From Acidimicrobiales bacterium (lineage in GTDB: Bacteria; Actinomycetota; Acidimicrobiia; Acidimicrobiales; SZUA-35), in assembly GCA_020629695.1 (NCBI GenBank), contig JAHDCV010000007.1, positions 22,100 through 86,099 on the forward strand: 64,000 nucleotides of DNA, written 5' to 3'. Below the pieces are notes generated by a model. That model was not told where the DNA came from. It ran no database searches and worked only from the letters and a program-made list of their open reading frames with translations. The translations under genes and the position numbers were made by a program. Shown here one piece after another: positions 46,018-55,313 of the stretch; position 1 is the first letter of the stretch; each line of letters starts with the position of its first letter.

Positions 46018-46851
46018 GTGAACGACGCACGCCGGACGATCGTGAACCTCGTCGGCTCGACACCGCCGATCGATCTCGAGTTGGTCGAGTGGCCGCGTGA
46101 CCGATCCGATCCGAGCGCGGACGACCTCGACGAGACCGTGCTCGTCATCCCGTCGGCGGGACGGGCCGTCGCCGACTTCGACGACCTCGCCCGTCGCCTC
46201 ACGAGCTCCGGGCGCCGCGTGGTGGCGATGGAACCACGTGGCATCGGTCGGTCGACCGGACTGGTCGAAGATCTCCGCCTCGAACAGCTGGCCGACGACC
46301 ATGCGGCGGCACTCCTGGCACTCGGCGTGGAACGAGCGGTGGTGATCGGCCACGCCTTCGGGAACCGGGTCGCCCGGATGCTCGCCGCCCGTCACCCCGA
46401 GGTCATCTCCGGCGTCGTGCTGCTCGCGTGCGGCGGCATGATCCCGATGCCCGCCGAGATGTGGCCGTCGTTCGACATCGTGTTCGACGAGAGCCGTTCG
46501 GCACGGGACCGGCTCGACGCCGTGCGGCACTGCTTCTTCGCCGATGGCAACGACGCGTCCGTCTGGGCCGACGGGTGGTTCTCCGAGGTGATCGATGCGC
46601 AGAACCACGCCTCGGAGGCGAGCCCACTCGAGAGCTGGGCCTCGGCGGGCACCGAGGCGCCGGTCCTGGTCGTGCAGCCCGGACAGGATCGCCTCGCGCC
46701 CGAACGCAATGCCGAACTCCTCGTCGAGCTGCTCGGCGATCGGGCAGAGCGGGTCACCGTGGACGGGGCCGGCCACGCGCTGCTGCCGGAACGACCCGAC
46801 GAGCTGGCCCGGGTGGTGCTCGGCTGGCTCGACCGGCGCCGGCTCGGCTGA
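46018..46851 (+). CDS. Alpha/beta hydrolase
   Basis: RRVVAMEPRGIGRS; AVVIGHAFGNRVARMLAARHPEVISGVVLLACGG; VDGAGHALLPERPDELARVV. Confidence 0.88.
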   Translation: MNDARRTIVNLVGSTPPIDLELVEWPRDRSDPSADDLDETVLVIPSAGRAVADFDDLARRLTSSGRRVVAMEPRGIGRSTGLVEDLRLEQLADDHAAALLALGVERAVVIGHAFGNRVARMLAARHPEVISGVVLLACGGMIPMPAEMWPSFDIVFDESRSARDRLDAVRHCFFADGNDASVWADGWFSEVIDAQNHASEASPLESWASAGTEAPVLVVQPGQDRLAPERNAELLVELLGDRAERVTVDGAGHALLPERPDELARVVLGWLDRRRLG

Positions 46852-46865
46852 GGGCCCGTCTGGAT

Positions 46866-47411
46866 TCAGCCGTCGTCGACGAGCGGGCTGTCGGCGTCGT
46901 CGGGGGTCACGTCGGTCCAGTCCCGGTCCAGCAGCGCGTTGGTGCCGATGACCACCAGGAAGGCGAAGGCGACCGTCACGACGACGTTGCTGACACCGTC
47001 CGCGTTCGGGCGCTCGGCCGGCACGACGGCCAGGAGGACCAGGCAGGCCACGATCGCGAGGATCGATGTCCAACCGGTCAGCGGCACGAACCCGAGCAGC
47101 TCGGGCACCTCGCCGAGCACGTCTTCGGCGCGACGCTGTTGCGCTCGGCCGGTGAACCAGACGAGGCCGGCGAGCATGATGGTCGGCACGCGGGCGCCTT
47201 CGGAGGTCGCTGCGAGCTGGAGCAACAGCAGGATCAGGACGATCACACCGGCGGGGATGAGAACCCACGACACCACTTCGGTGGGACCGGCCAGTGTCCG
47301 GTACCAGCTCCACGCGAAGCCGACCAGCCCCAGGACCCCGGCGAACCAGACCGTCCAGGCCGCACCGAGACGGACACGTTCGCGGGTGTCGGGAACAACG
47401 ACGGTCGTCAC
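46866..47411 (-). CDS. Hypothetical membrane protein
   Basis: VTTVVVPDTRERVRLGAAWTVWFAGVLGLVGFAWSWYRTLAG...; about 4-5 TM segments. Confidence 0.6.
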   Translation of the reverse strand: MTTVVVPDTRERVRLGAAWTVWFAGVLGLVGFAWSWYRTLAGPTEVVSWVLIPAGVIVLILLLLQLAATSEGARVPTIMLAGLVWFTGRAQQRRAEDVLGEVPELLGFVPLTGWTSILAIVACLVLLAVVPAERPNADGVSNVVVTVAFAFLVVIGTNALLDRDWTDVTPDDADSPLVDDG

Positions 47412-47461
47412 GGACGCGACCCTAGAGCGCGGATGCGGTCGAGCCGGTGACGGGGTGGGGT

Positions 47462-49513
47462 TCACCCCGCCGACACGGGGCGGGCGAGGCCGTCGGCGTC
47501 GACGACGTGGGTCGTGACACGGAGTCCATCTCCGATCGTCCACCAGGTCTCGTCGACCCGTTCACCGGGAGCGCCGATCAGGGTCGGTCCATCGGCGTGG
47601 TCGTACCGTCGGTGACCGAGGGGCACATGCCGGTCGACATCGCCGATCCGGGCGACGCCGTCGACGACCGGGACCAGCAGCAGGTGCCGCCATGCCCGCG
47701 GCCCGAGCGAGACCTCGACCGACGGGCCGAGGACGTCCGCGGTGCCGGCTCGCATGTCGTAGCCGAGCCACGTCCCGGCCGGTCCACTCAGGCCGAGTTC
47801 GGCGAAGAGTGCCCCCAGGTCGATCGAGTCCGTCCAGCAGGCCGCATCGGGCGCACCATCGTCGACGGGACCCGTCTGGATCGCGAGCAGGTGCACCTGC
47901 GGCCCCGTCGTCGTCGCCGCCCACGTGATCGCCACGGTGGGGTCCATCGAGCGTCCGAGGATCGCGACCGGTCGGTCCGGCCCGATGATCGCCCCATCGG
48001 CCCGGCAGCAGCGGGCCACGATCGCGGCATCGGTCCGTCCGACCCGGTCGCCGATGCCCACCGGTCCGGCGGACAGAGCGGACAGCACCGACTCCAGTTC
48101 ATGGTGCGGGTCGCCGTCGGTCGGACCCGGGTCGGCGAGGTCGTCGACACCGCTCGAGAAGAAGCAGTCCTTGAACGGCGGGAGCCCGAGGCCGTCGGCC
48201 AACAGATTCACGGTGAGGAACCAGCGCCAGAGACTCGCTGGATCCTCGGCGAACCGATAGTCGTCGCTCGTGCGGACCGCCGAGACGCGGCGCAGCGTCG
48301 CAGCGTGGATCAGGTCCGACGGAGTCGCCATGCAGAACCAGAGGTGCAGGTCGTGCTCCGCCGCGAGCCGATCGAGGGTGTCGAGCCAGTGCGCCGCTCG
48401 TCCCGAACCTTCTCGGAGCTGCCGGACACCGAACCAGTACAGCAACATCCAGTCCTGCTCGATGGTGCTCGCGCCCCAGGCCCGCGCCCGTTCGAACCAT
48501 CCTCGGAACCAGTCCGGGTCGGACGGCATCGCACACCGGTCGAACCACCATGTCGCGTCCGCACCATCCGCCTCCGGCGACAGATGCCGGCTGTGGAGGA
48601 TCAACGGCGGCCGACCGAGTGCGTCCGCGAACGCGGGCATGCCGTCCGGCACGGTGTCGGCGCGTGCATCCCATCGCAGCATCGGGGTCGGCGGGACCTC
48701 GTCGGGATAGTCATCGGGTCGGACCGCTCGTGCGATCTCGTGGTCGTAGAACCACGAATCGAGCTCGACGGCCCGGATCGGCACCCGCCGTTCCCGGAGA
48801 TCGGCGACGACGTCCACGACCGTCTGGGCCAGATCCCGCCCGGATTCGTTGCGATACCAGTAGGCGGCACCGTTGTCGGTCCAGTACGAGAGATGGCTCG
48901 TCGCGACGTCGGCACGCCGATCGACCTCCAGCGTGCCGGCCCGTCGTCGCACACCGTCGCCCCACGAGCGGAGGAGTCGGCGCAGCGATGGCCCGCGTCG
49001 GATCTCGAGCTCGATGGCCCAACCCTCCGGGACCTCGCGGAGGTCGCCGTGTGGGCCCCAGCGCAATCGACGTCCCTCCGGACCCTCCACGATCGTGATG
49101 ATCTGGTCGTGCCAGCGAGCACGCGGTGCGAGCAACCACCAGTCGTGTTCGGCAGCACGGATCCACACCGGCTGCATCGCCGCGGGGGAGCGCAGGTTCG
49201 ACGCGGGCTCGAAGTCCATCTCGAGTCCGGGGCCCGACCAGACGGGAAGTCCGAACTGCGTGAATGCGCATCCGCCGACCCCGACCCCGGGCGCGTCGCC
49301 GAACACGTCCACCTCGATCGGGATCCCGATCGCAGGGTGCGCGAACATCCCGGTGGCGGCGTCGGCCAGCACGCGGATGCCGGAGGCCCCATCGACGCCC
49401 ATCGACCAGACGACGGCGCCACCCGTGTCGACCTCGTCGATCGGACGCGACGACACCGACAGCCCGGCGGGAAGTCGGACGTGATCGAGCGACCAGGGAA
49501 GTGTCGGGGGCAT
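47462..49513 (-). CDS. Putative TIM-barrel glycosidase (alpha-galactosidase/raffinose-synthase-like)
   Basis: ADVATSHLSYWTDNGAAYWYRNESGRDLAQTVVDVVADLRERRVPIRAVELDSWFYDHE; WARAWGASTIEQDWML-type acidic motif. Confidence 0.55.
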   Translation of the reverse strand: MPPTLPWSLDHVRLPAGLSVSSRPIDEVDTGGAVVWSMGVDGASGIRVLADAATGMFAHPAIGIPIEVDVFGDAPGVGVGGCAFTQFGLPVWSGPGLEMDFEPASNLRSPAAMQPVWIRAAEHDWWLLAPRARWHDQIITIVEGPEGRRLRWGPHGDLREVPEGWAIELEIRRGPSLRRLLRSWGDGVRRRAGTLEVDRRADVATSHLSYWTDNGAAYWYRNESGRDLAQTVVDVVADLRERRVPIRAVELDSWFYDHEIARAVRPDDYPDEVPPTPMLRWDARADTVPDGMPAFADALGRPPLILHSRHLSPEADGADATWWFDRCAMPSDPDWFRGWFERARAWGASTIEQDWMLLYWFGVRQLREGSGRAAHWLDTLDRLAAEHDLHLWFCMATPSDLIHAATLRRVSAVRTSDDYRFAEDPASLWRWFLTVNLLADGLGLPPFKDCFFSSGVDDLADPGPTDGDPHHELESVLSALSAGPVGIGDRVGRTDAAIVARCCRADGAIIGPDRPVAILGRSMDPTVAITWAATTTGPQVHLLAIQTGPVDDGAPDAACWTDSIDLGALFAELGLSGPAGTWLGYDMRAGTADVLGPSVEVSLGPRAWRHLLLVPVVDGVARIGDVDRHVPLGHRRYDHADGPTLIGAPGERVDETWWTIGDGLRVTTHVVDADGLARPVSAG

Positions 49514-49523
49514 TCGGGTTCGC

Positions 49524-50651
49524 TCAGCTGACGGTGCGCCGCACCACCACACTGCCGACCGAGTAGCCGGCACCGAACGAACAGATCACGCCGACATCGC
49601 CGGGTTCCAGACCATCGCGGTGCAGGTGGAAGGCGATGACGGACCCGGCCGACGACGTGTTCGCGTAGGAGTCGAGGATCACGGGCGCCTCGGTCGCGTC
49701 GGGGACCCGTCCGAGCACACCCTTCGCGATGAGCTGGTTCATCTTCAGGTTGGCCTGGTGCAGCCAGAAGCGGCGCACGCCGGTCGGCTCGAGGCCCAGG
49801 TCGGCCAGGTGCTCCGTCATGTGCGCCGACACGAGCGGGCAGACGTCTTTGAAGACCCGGTTGCCGTTCTGCCGGAACTGCAGCTCGTCGGGGTGGCGCT
49901 CGCCGTCCTCGGCCACGTTGATGAAGCCGAAGTCGTTCCGGATGTTGTTCGAGAACTGCGTCGCGAGGCGGGTCCCGAGCACCTCCCAGCGCTCGGCGGC
50001 GACGGCATCGTCGGCTCGCTCCAGCACGGTGGCCGTGCAGGCGTCTCCGAAGATGAAGTGGTGATCGCGCTGATTCCACGCCTGATGCGCGCTGGTGATC
50101 TCGGGATTGACCACGACCACACACGACGCCGAACCGTTGCGGAGGGCGTCGACGCCGGCCTGCATCGAGAACGTCGCCGAAGAGCAGGCCACGTTCATGT
50201 CATAGGCCCAGCCACCTGCGCCGAGGGCGTGCTGGACCTCGATGGCGACGGCGGGATAGGCCCGTTGGATGTTCGACGCGCCGAGGATGACCGCGTCGAC
50301 CTCGGCGCCCGTGCGCCCGGCCTGGGCCAGTGCCGGCTCGATCGCCGCCAGGGCGATCTCGGCCTGGATGCTGAGCTCGTCCTCACCACGCAAGCGCAGC
50401 CTCGGGCGAAGCCGATCCGGGTCGAGCACCCCGTCACGTTCCATGACGTGGCGGGACAGGATGCCCGACGCCTTCTCGATGAAGGCCTCCACCGGTGCGT
50501 CCTTCGCGGCGATCTCGCCGGCGGCGATGGCATCGGCGTGTGTGGCGTTGAACGCCTCCACGTGCGCGGTCAACGAAGCGACGAGTTCGGCGTTGGAGAT
50601 CGACTGGCCGGGGGTGAAGAGGCCGGTTCCGGTGATGGCGATGGTGGTCAC
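49524..50651 (-). CDS. 3-oxoacyl-ACP synthase III family (beta-ketodecanoyl-ACP synthase-like)
   Basis: VTTIAITGTGLFTPGQSISNAELVASLTAHVEAFNATHADAIAAGE; YDMNVACSSATFSMQAGVDAL; FWLHQANLKMNQLIAKGV; LDSYANTSSAGSV. Confidence 0.9.
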   Translation of the reverse strand: MTTIAITGTGLFTPGQSISNAELVASLTAHVEAFNATHADAIAAGEIAAKDAPVEAFIEKASGILSRHVMERDGVLDPDRLRPRLRLRGEDELSIQAEIALAAIEPALAQAGRTGAEVDAVILGASNIQRAYPAVAIEVQHALGAGGWAYDMNVACSSATFSMQAGVDALRNGSASCVVVVNPEITSAHQAWNQRDHHFIFGDACTATVLERADDAVAAERWEVLGTRLATQFSNNIRNDFGFINVAEDGERHPDELQFRQNGNRVFKDVCPLVSAHMTEHLADLGLEPTGVRRFWLHQANLKMNQLIAKGVLGRVPDATEAPVILDSYANTSSAGSVIAFHLHRDGLEPGDVGVICSFGAGYSVGSVVVRRTVS

Positions 50652-50739
50652 GTTCTTCACCCCACCACGTTCGCCGACCGAACACAACCAGCGACGATGA
50701 CGGGCGACCGGTGGCATCGACGCGGATCAGTGCGAAGCT

Positions 50740-51720
50740 GTGCCGATCGAAGCCCCGCTCCGGTTCGTCCGAACCTTCCAGGCCAACGTCACGGCCCACT
50801 ACACGATGCTGGTCGCCGCCGGCGTCGCGTTCTACGGCGCGCTCGCGCTGGTCCCGGCACTCATCGCCGTCGTGGCGGTCTACGGCCTCGTCGCCTCACC
50901 CGAAGGTGTCCAGCAGAATCTCGAGCCGCTGACCGAGGTTCTCCCCACCGCCGCGGGGGACCTCATCGTCCGGCAGCTCGAGAGCGTCACGCAGGCCGAT
51001 GACGCCCAGGTCGGCGCCGGCCTCGCCGTCGGTTTCGCCGGTGTGCTCTGGCTCGTGTCCGGCGCCGTCAACGCCCTCGTCATGGGCATTCGCATCGCGC
51101 ACGAGCGCAAGAGTCCTCACAGCTGGCTGCGAGGACGGCTCTACGCACTGGCCCTCGCAGGTGCCGCCGTGCTCACCACTGCGCTGGTGCTGCTGTTGGT
51201 CATCGCCGGGCCGGAGCTCCTCGCCGAGACCCCGCTCGGTTCGACCATCCAGAACGTGCTCCGCTGGTTGCGTTGGCCGGTCGTGATCCTGTTCTCGGCG
51301 ACGATGATCGCCGCGCTGTACGGCTCGGTCCTCGGCCACCGCGTGGGAGCCCGTCGCACACTCACCGCCGGCACGCTCACCGCGACGATCGTGTGGGTGG
51401 GCGGCACGATCCTGATGGGCACCTTCGCCACCAACGTGGATCAGCTCGAGGCGACCTTCGGCACCCTCGGCGCCGTGGCGGTGCTCCTCGCCTGGCTCTA
51501 CCTCACGGCGATCGCCATCCTGTTCGGTGCCGAGATCGACAACGTGCTCCACGGCGGTTCGGCCGAACTCCCCGAGGGGCAACGTCACCTCATCACACCG
51601 CAGGACGCGGCCGTGACCGGTGAGATCCCGGTGATCGAAATCGCCTCGCAGGTCGCGCGACGCCGTCGCGGTCGCCGCGGGGCCGAGAACGACAACCGCC
51701 CGGCCGCCGGCGGCTCCTGA
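50740..51720 (+). CDS. YihY/BrkB-family inner membrane protein
   Basis: VTAHYTMLVAAGVAFYGALALVPALIAVVAVYGLVASPE; LGAVAVLLAWLYLTAIAILFGAEIDNVL. Confidence 0.92.
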   Translation: MPIEAPLRFVRTFQANVTAHYTMLVAAGVAFYGALALVPALIAVVAVYGLVASPEGVQQNLEPLTEVLPTAAGDLIVRQLESVTQADDAQVGAGLAVGFAGVLWLVSGAVNALVMGIRIAHERKSPHSWLRGRLYALALAGAAVLTTALVLLLVIAGPELLAETPLGSTIQNVLRWLRWPVVILFSATMIAALYGSVLGHRVGARRTLTAGTLTATIVWVGGTILMGTFATNVDQLEATFGTLGAVAVLLAWLYLTAIAILFGAEIDNVLHGGSAELPEGQRHLITPQDAAVTGEIPVIEIASQVARRRRGRRGAENDNRPAAGGS

Positions 51721-51816
51721 ACGGAACCGTCCGGCAGACCGGGCGGGGTGACGACGAGGTCGTCGGGGAAACGTCGGATCAGCCGGTTCGGGGGATCCCC
51801 GAGCCGGCCGTCGGGA

Positions 51817-52413
51817 TCAGGTGGCGGGGATCCGCAGCACCTGACCGGGGAAGATCAGGTCGGGATCGGACAGCATCGGGGTGTTGGCCTCGAAGACCTC
51901 CGGGTACCGATTGCCGTTGCCCAGGTACTCCGTCGCGATCGCCCAGAGGGTGTCGCCGGCTTCGACGACATGCAGGCGGGACTCGGCGCTCGGGGCCGCG
52001 ACCGTGATCGACTCGTTCACGGTGCCGACGCCGTGGCAGTTGCCGACGGCGAGGATGCAGCGTTCCTTCATCTCCTGGGTGGCGGCCTCACCGGTGATGG
52101 TGGCGGTGCCGTCGTCGAAGCGGATGTCGAGATCCTTGATCTCGATGTCGAGCTTGTTGACGTAGGCCTCGAGGCGGGCCGAACGCTTCGACTCCTCGAG
52201 CTTCTCGGCACGCTCCTCGCGGGCCTCCTCCGCCGCACGCATCTTCATGCGCTTCTTCTGCTCGGCCACTCGCTCCTTCGTGGCCGCGACGGCCTTCTCA
52301 CGACGAGCTGCCTCGGCGGCGGCCTCAGCCGCTGCCTGCTCTTCCTTCTCCGCCTTCGAGTCACCGATGCCGATCTTGGCACCCGCTTCCTTCACGAAAT
52401 CGAACACGCCCAT
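51817..52413 (-). CDS. Kbp/YgaU-like BON + LysM protein with coiled-coil insertion
   Basis: MGVFDFVKEAGAKIG; DIRFDDGTATITGEAATQEMKERCILAVGNCHGVGTVNESI; RLHVVEAGDTLWAIATEYLGNGNRYPEVFEANTPMLSDPDLIFPGQVLRIP. Confidence 0.9.
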   Translation of the reverse strand: MGVFDFVKEAGAKIGIGDSKAEKEEQAAAEAAAEAARREKAVAATKERVAEQKKRMKMRAAEEAREERAEKLEESKRSARLEAYVNKLDIEIKDLDIRFDDGTATITGEAATQEMKERCILAVGNCHGVGTVNESITVAAPSAESRLHVVEAGDTLWAIATEYLGNGNRYPEVFEANTPMLSDPDLIFPGQVLRIPAT

Positions 52414-52493
52414 GGTTCGCCCCTTTGTGTGCTTGACGATGGGAACCGTTCGAAAACGTAACACCCCGGAGCCCCACCCATCCCTGAACGCGA

Positions 52494-52530
52494 CGATGCC
52501 CGCCATCCCTCGGGGGGACGGCGGGCATCG
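52494..52530. terminator. Terminator-like hairpin downstream of the SDR gene
   Basis: CGATGCCCGCC ... GGCGGGCATCG, 11-bp perfect stem. Confidence 0.5.
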
Positions 52531-52604
52531 CTGCGGATTCGATTCCGACAGACGGTAGGCCCATGGGTCGGACCGACCGGCGCCGGAGCCGGCTCATGCC
52601 GCGG

Positions 52605-53384
52605 TCACTTCGGGGGCATACGGATCCCGCCGTCGAGCCGGATCGTCTCTCCGTTCATGTACGGGTTCGTGATGCACTCCATCACGCCGAACGCGAGCTC
52701 TTCACCGGAACCGAGGCGCTTCGGGAACAGCACCGACTGGCCGAGGTGGGCCTTGAACTGCTCCGATGCTTCACCCTCGCCGTAGATGGGGGTGTCGATG
52801 AGGCCGGGAGCGATGGTGTTGACCCGGATCCCGACGGCCGACAGATCGCGGGCGATCGGCAAGGTCATGCCGACCACACCACCCTTGGACGCCGAGTAGG
52901 CGCACTGACCGATCTGGCCGTCGAACGCAGCTGCCGAGGCCATGTTGACGATGGCACCACGGGCGCCGTCGGCGTCGACCGGATCGGTCTTGGCCATGGC
53001 CGCTGCGGCTTGCGCCAGCATGTTGAACGTGCCGAGCAGGTTCACCTTGATCACGAACTCGAACTTGTCGAGTGGGAACGGCTCACCATTGCGGTCGACG
53101 GTGCGGCCGGCATAGCCGAGCCCGGCGGAGTTGACGAGCGCCCGGAGGGGGCCCATCTCCGACGCCGCGGCCACCGCGGCCTGGGCGTCCTCCACCGACG
53201 ACACGTCGCACTTCACGAACAGGCCGCCGAGCTCGGAGGCGACGGCTTGGCCCTTCTCCTCGTTGAGGTCGGCGATCACGACACGCGAGCCGGCGGCGGC
53301 GAGCTGACGGGCCGAGGCCTCGCCGATACCCGAGGCACCACCGGTCACGATGGAGGACGAGCCCTCCAGATTCATCCTGGGCAT
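52605..53384 (-). CDS. SDR family oxidoreductase (3-hydroxyacyl-CoA dehydrogenase type 2-like)
   Basis: MNLEGSSSIVTGGASGIGEASARQLAAAGSRVVIADLNEEKG; QCAYSASKGGVVGMTLPIARDLSAVGIRVNTIAPGLIDTPI. Confidence 0.93.
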   Translation of the reverse strand: MPRMNLEGSSSIVTGGASGIGEASARQLAAAGSRVVIADLNEEKGQAVASELGGLFVKCDVSSVEDAQAAVAAASEMGPLRALVNSAGLGYAGRTVDRNGEPFPLDKFEFVIKVNLLGTFNMLAQAAAAMAKTDPVDADGARGAIVNMASAAAFDGQIGQCAYSASKGGVVGMTLPIARDLSAVGIRVNTIAPGLIDTPIYGEGEASEQFKAHLGQSVLFPKRLGSGEELAFGVMECITNPYMNGETIRLDGGIRMPPK

Positions 53385-54553
53385 CAGCCGTCCACCCGCT
53401 CGATCACGGTGGCGTTCGCGAGACCGCCACCTTCACACATGGTCTGGAGGCCGTAGCGGCCACCGGTGCGCTCGAGCTCGTTGAGCAGCGTCGTCATGAG
53501 CTTCGTGCCGGAGGAACCGAGGGGATGCCCGAGAGCGATGGCGCCGCCGTTCACGTTCGTCTTCGACAGGTCGGCGTCGTGCTCGGCCTGCCAGGCGAGC
53601 ACCACCGAGGCGAAGGCCTCGTTCACCTCGAACAGATCGATGTCGTCCATGGTCAGCCCGGAGCGCTCGAGGATCTTCTCGGTGGCGGGGATCGGACCCT
53701 TCAACATGGTGACGGGGTCGGTTCCGGCCACGGCGAAGTGACGGAACACGGCGCGCGGCTTGTAGCCGAGCTCCTCGGCCTTCTCGCGGCTCATGATGAG
53801 CACGGCGGAGGCACCATCGGAGATCTGGGAGGAGTTGCCGGCGGTGATCTTGCCGTCCTCTTTGAATGCCGGCTTGAGATTGGCCAGCTTCTCGGCCGTC
53901 GTGCCCGGGCGGATGCCCTCGTCGCGGGTCATCATCACGGTCTCGCCGTCGATCTCGACCGGCACGGGCACGATCTCGTTCTCGAAGCGGCCTTCCTCGG
54001 TGGCGATCTCGGCCCGGCGCTGGGACTCGGCACCGAAGGTATCGAGCTGCTCGCGGGTGATGCCGTACTCGTCGGCGATCATGTCGGCGCCGATGCCCTG
54101 CGGGGGGAGGCCGGTGTCTTCGTAGCGGGCCTGCATGTCGTCGGGGAACGGGAAGCCCATGCCCTTGACGATCGAGGCACCCATCGGCGTGCGGGTCATG
54201 ACCTCCACACCGGCGGCGACGACGACGTCGTAGGCACCGGCGATCACACCCTGGGCCGCGAAGTGCAGCGCCTGCTGGGACGAGCCGCACTGGCGGTCGA
54301 CGGTGGTCGCGGGGACCGACTCGGGCCATCCGGCGGTCAGCACCGCGTTGCGGCCGATGTTGAGCGACTGCTCGCCCACCTGCATGACGCACCCCATGAT
54401 GACGTCGTCGACGAGCGACGGATCGAGGTTGTTGCGCTCCTCGAGTGCCTTCAGCGTGTGGGCCGCGAGGTCGGCGGGATGCCACCCGCTCAACATGCCG
54501 TTGCGCTTGCCGCCTGGCGTGCGCACGGCATCGACGATGACTGCTTCTCTCAT
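53384..54553 (-). CDS. Thiolase family protein (acetyl-CoA C-acyltransferase)
   Basis: MREAVIVDAVRTPGGKRNGMLSGWHPADLAAHTLKAL; VDRQCGSSQQALHFAAQGV; NVNGGAIALGHPLGSSG; MCEGGGLANATVIE. Confidence 0.96.
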   Translation of the reverse strand: MREAVIVDAVRTPGGKRNGMLSGWHPADLAAHTLKALEERNNLDPSLVDDVIMGCVMQVGEQSLNIGRNAVLTAGWPESVPATTVDRQCGSSQQALHFAAQGVIAGAYDVVVAAGVEVMTRTPMGASIVKGMGFPFPDDMQARYEDTGLPPQGIGADMIADEYGITREQLDTFGAESQRRAEIATEEGRFENEIVPVPVEIDGETVMMTRDEGIRPGTTAEKLANLKPAFKEDGKITAGNSSQISDGASAVLIMSREKAEELGYKPRAVFRHFAVAGTDPVTMLKGPIPATEKILERSGLTMDDIDLFEVNEAFASVVLAWQAEHDADLSKTNVNGGAIALGHPLGSSGTKLMTTLLNELERTGGRYGLQTMCEGGGLANATVIERVDG

Positions 54554-55176
54554 GATGCTGCTTTCTGTCGGGGGGTGTTCCCGGAGGAACTTGTGTCGGC
54601 GCCCTCGATGACCGGAACCTCGGAGAGGTCGGCGCATCGAGCGGCACGATCGGCCTCGGAGAGATCTCCGAGTGCGTAGTGGGCGTTGGCCTGGAGCTTC
54701 GACAGCATCCGATACAGGAGCTGGCGCTCCTCACGGGTCATGTCCCGGCGGAGTTCGGCACCGAGTTGGCCGTCGAGGTCGACCGCGGCCGAGGCGAACC
54801 GCTCGCCGTCGTCGGTCAGGGCGATCCGCCAGACCCGGCGATCGGCCGGGTCGGACTGACGCTCCAACACACCCCGGTCGACGAGTTTGTCGATCGCCGA
54901 TCCAGTCGCTGCCTTGCCCATCCGCAGATGGGCGGCGATGTTGGTCTGCGTGACCGGGCCGTAGTCGCGGACGTAGCCGACGATGCTGGCCGAGGTCAGG
55001 TTGAGCCCGAGCACGGCGAATCGGTGGTCGTAGGCGGCCCGGATCAACCGGCCGGTGTCGAGCACGGACGTCTCGACCCGACGCCACGGCGGACGACCCG
55101 TGAGGTCCGACGTCGGCGCCAGCGCGTCGTCCGGGACGGGAGACAGGTCGGCCACCGCCAGACTGTACGACTCCAT
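54550..55176 (-). CDS. MarR-family transcriptional regulator
   Basis: RFAVLGLNLTSASIVGYVRDYGPVTQTNIAAHLRMGKAATGSAIDKLVDRGVLERQSDPADRRVWRIALTDDGE; ATGA coupling to thiolase. Confidence 0.9.
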   Translation of the reverse strand: MESYSLAVADLSPVPDDALAPTSDLTGRPPWRRVETSVLDTGRLIRAAYDHRFAVLGLNLTSASIVGYVRDYGPVTQTNIAAHLRMGKAATGSAIDKLVDRGVLERQSDPADRRVWRIALTDDGERFASAAVDLDGQLGAELRRDMTREERQLLYRMLSKLQANAHYALGDLSEADRAARCADLSEVPVIEGADTSSSGNTPRQKAAS

Positions 55177-55182
55177 ACAGTC
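55161..55182. promoter_or_regulatory. Candidate MarR operator overlapping the marR start codon
   Basis: GACTGTA-CGACTCCA-TACAGTC inverted repeat; start codon at 55174-55176. Confidence 0.5.
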
Positions 55183-55313
55183 CGCCACCAAATCACCCCG
55201 GCGACATCCTGGGCCCAGGCGACGCCCGGGGGTCGTCGTTGCGCAGCTTCGGGCGAACACGTCTTGATCGAGCGTGCAACCGAGGGGCCTGGCGGCGGCT
55301 CTAGTCTTCCGAC

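Noticed and set aside
47447-49531. 694-aa plus-strand ORF opposite the putative glycosidase
   Set aside because: Arg/Asp/His-rich shadow frame without domain signatures; the minus frame has the WTDNGAAYWY motif and globular composition.
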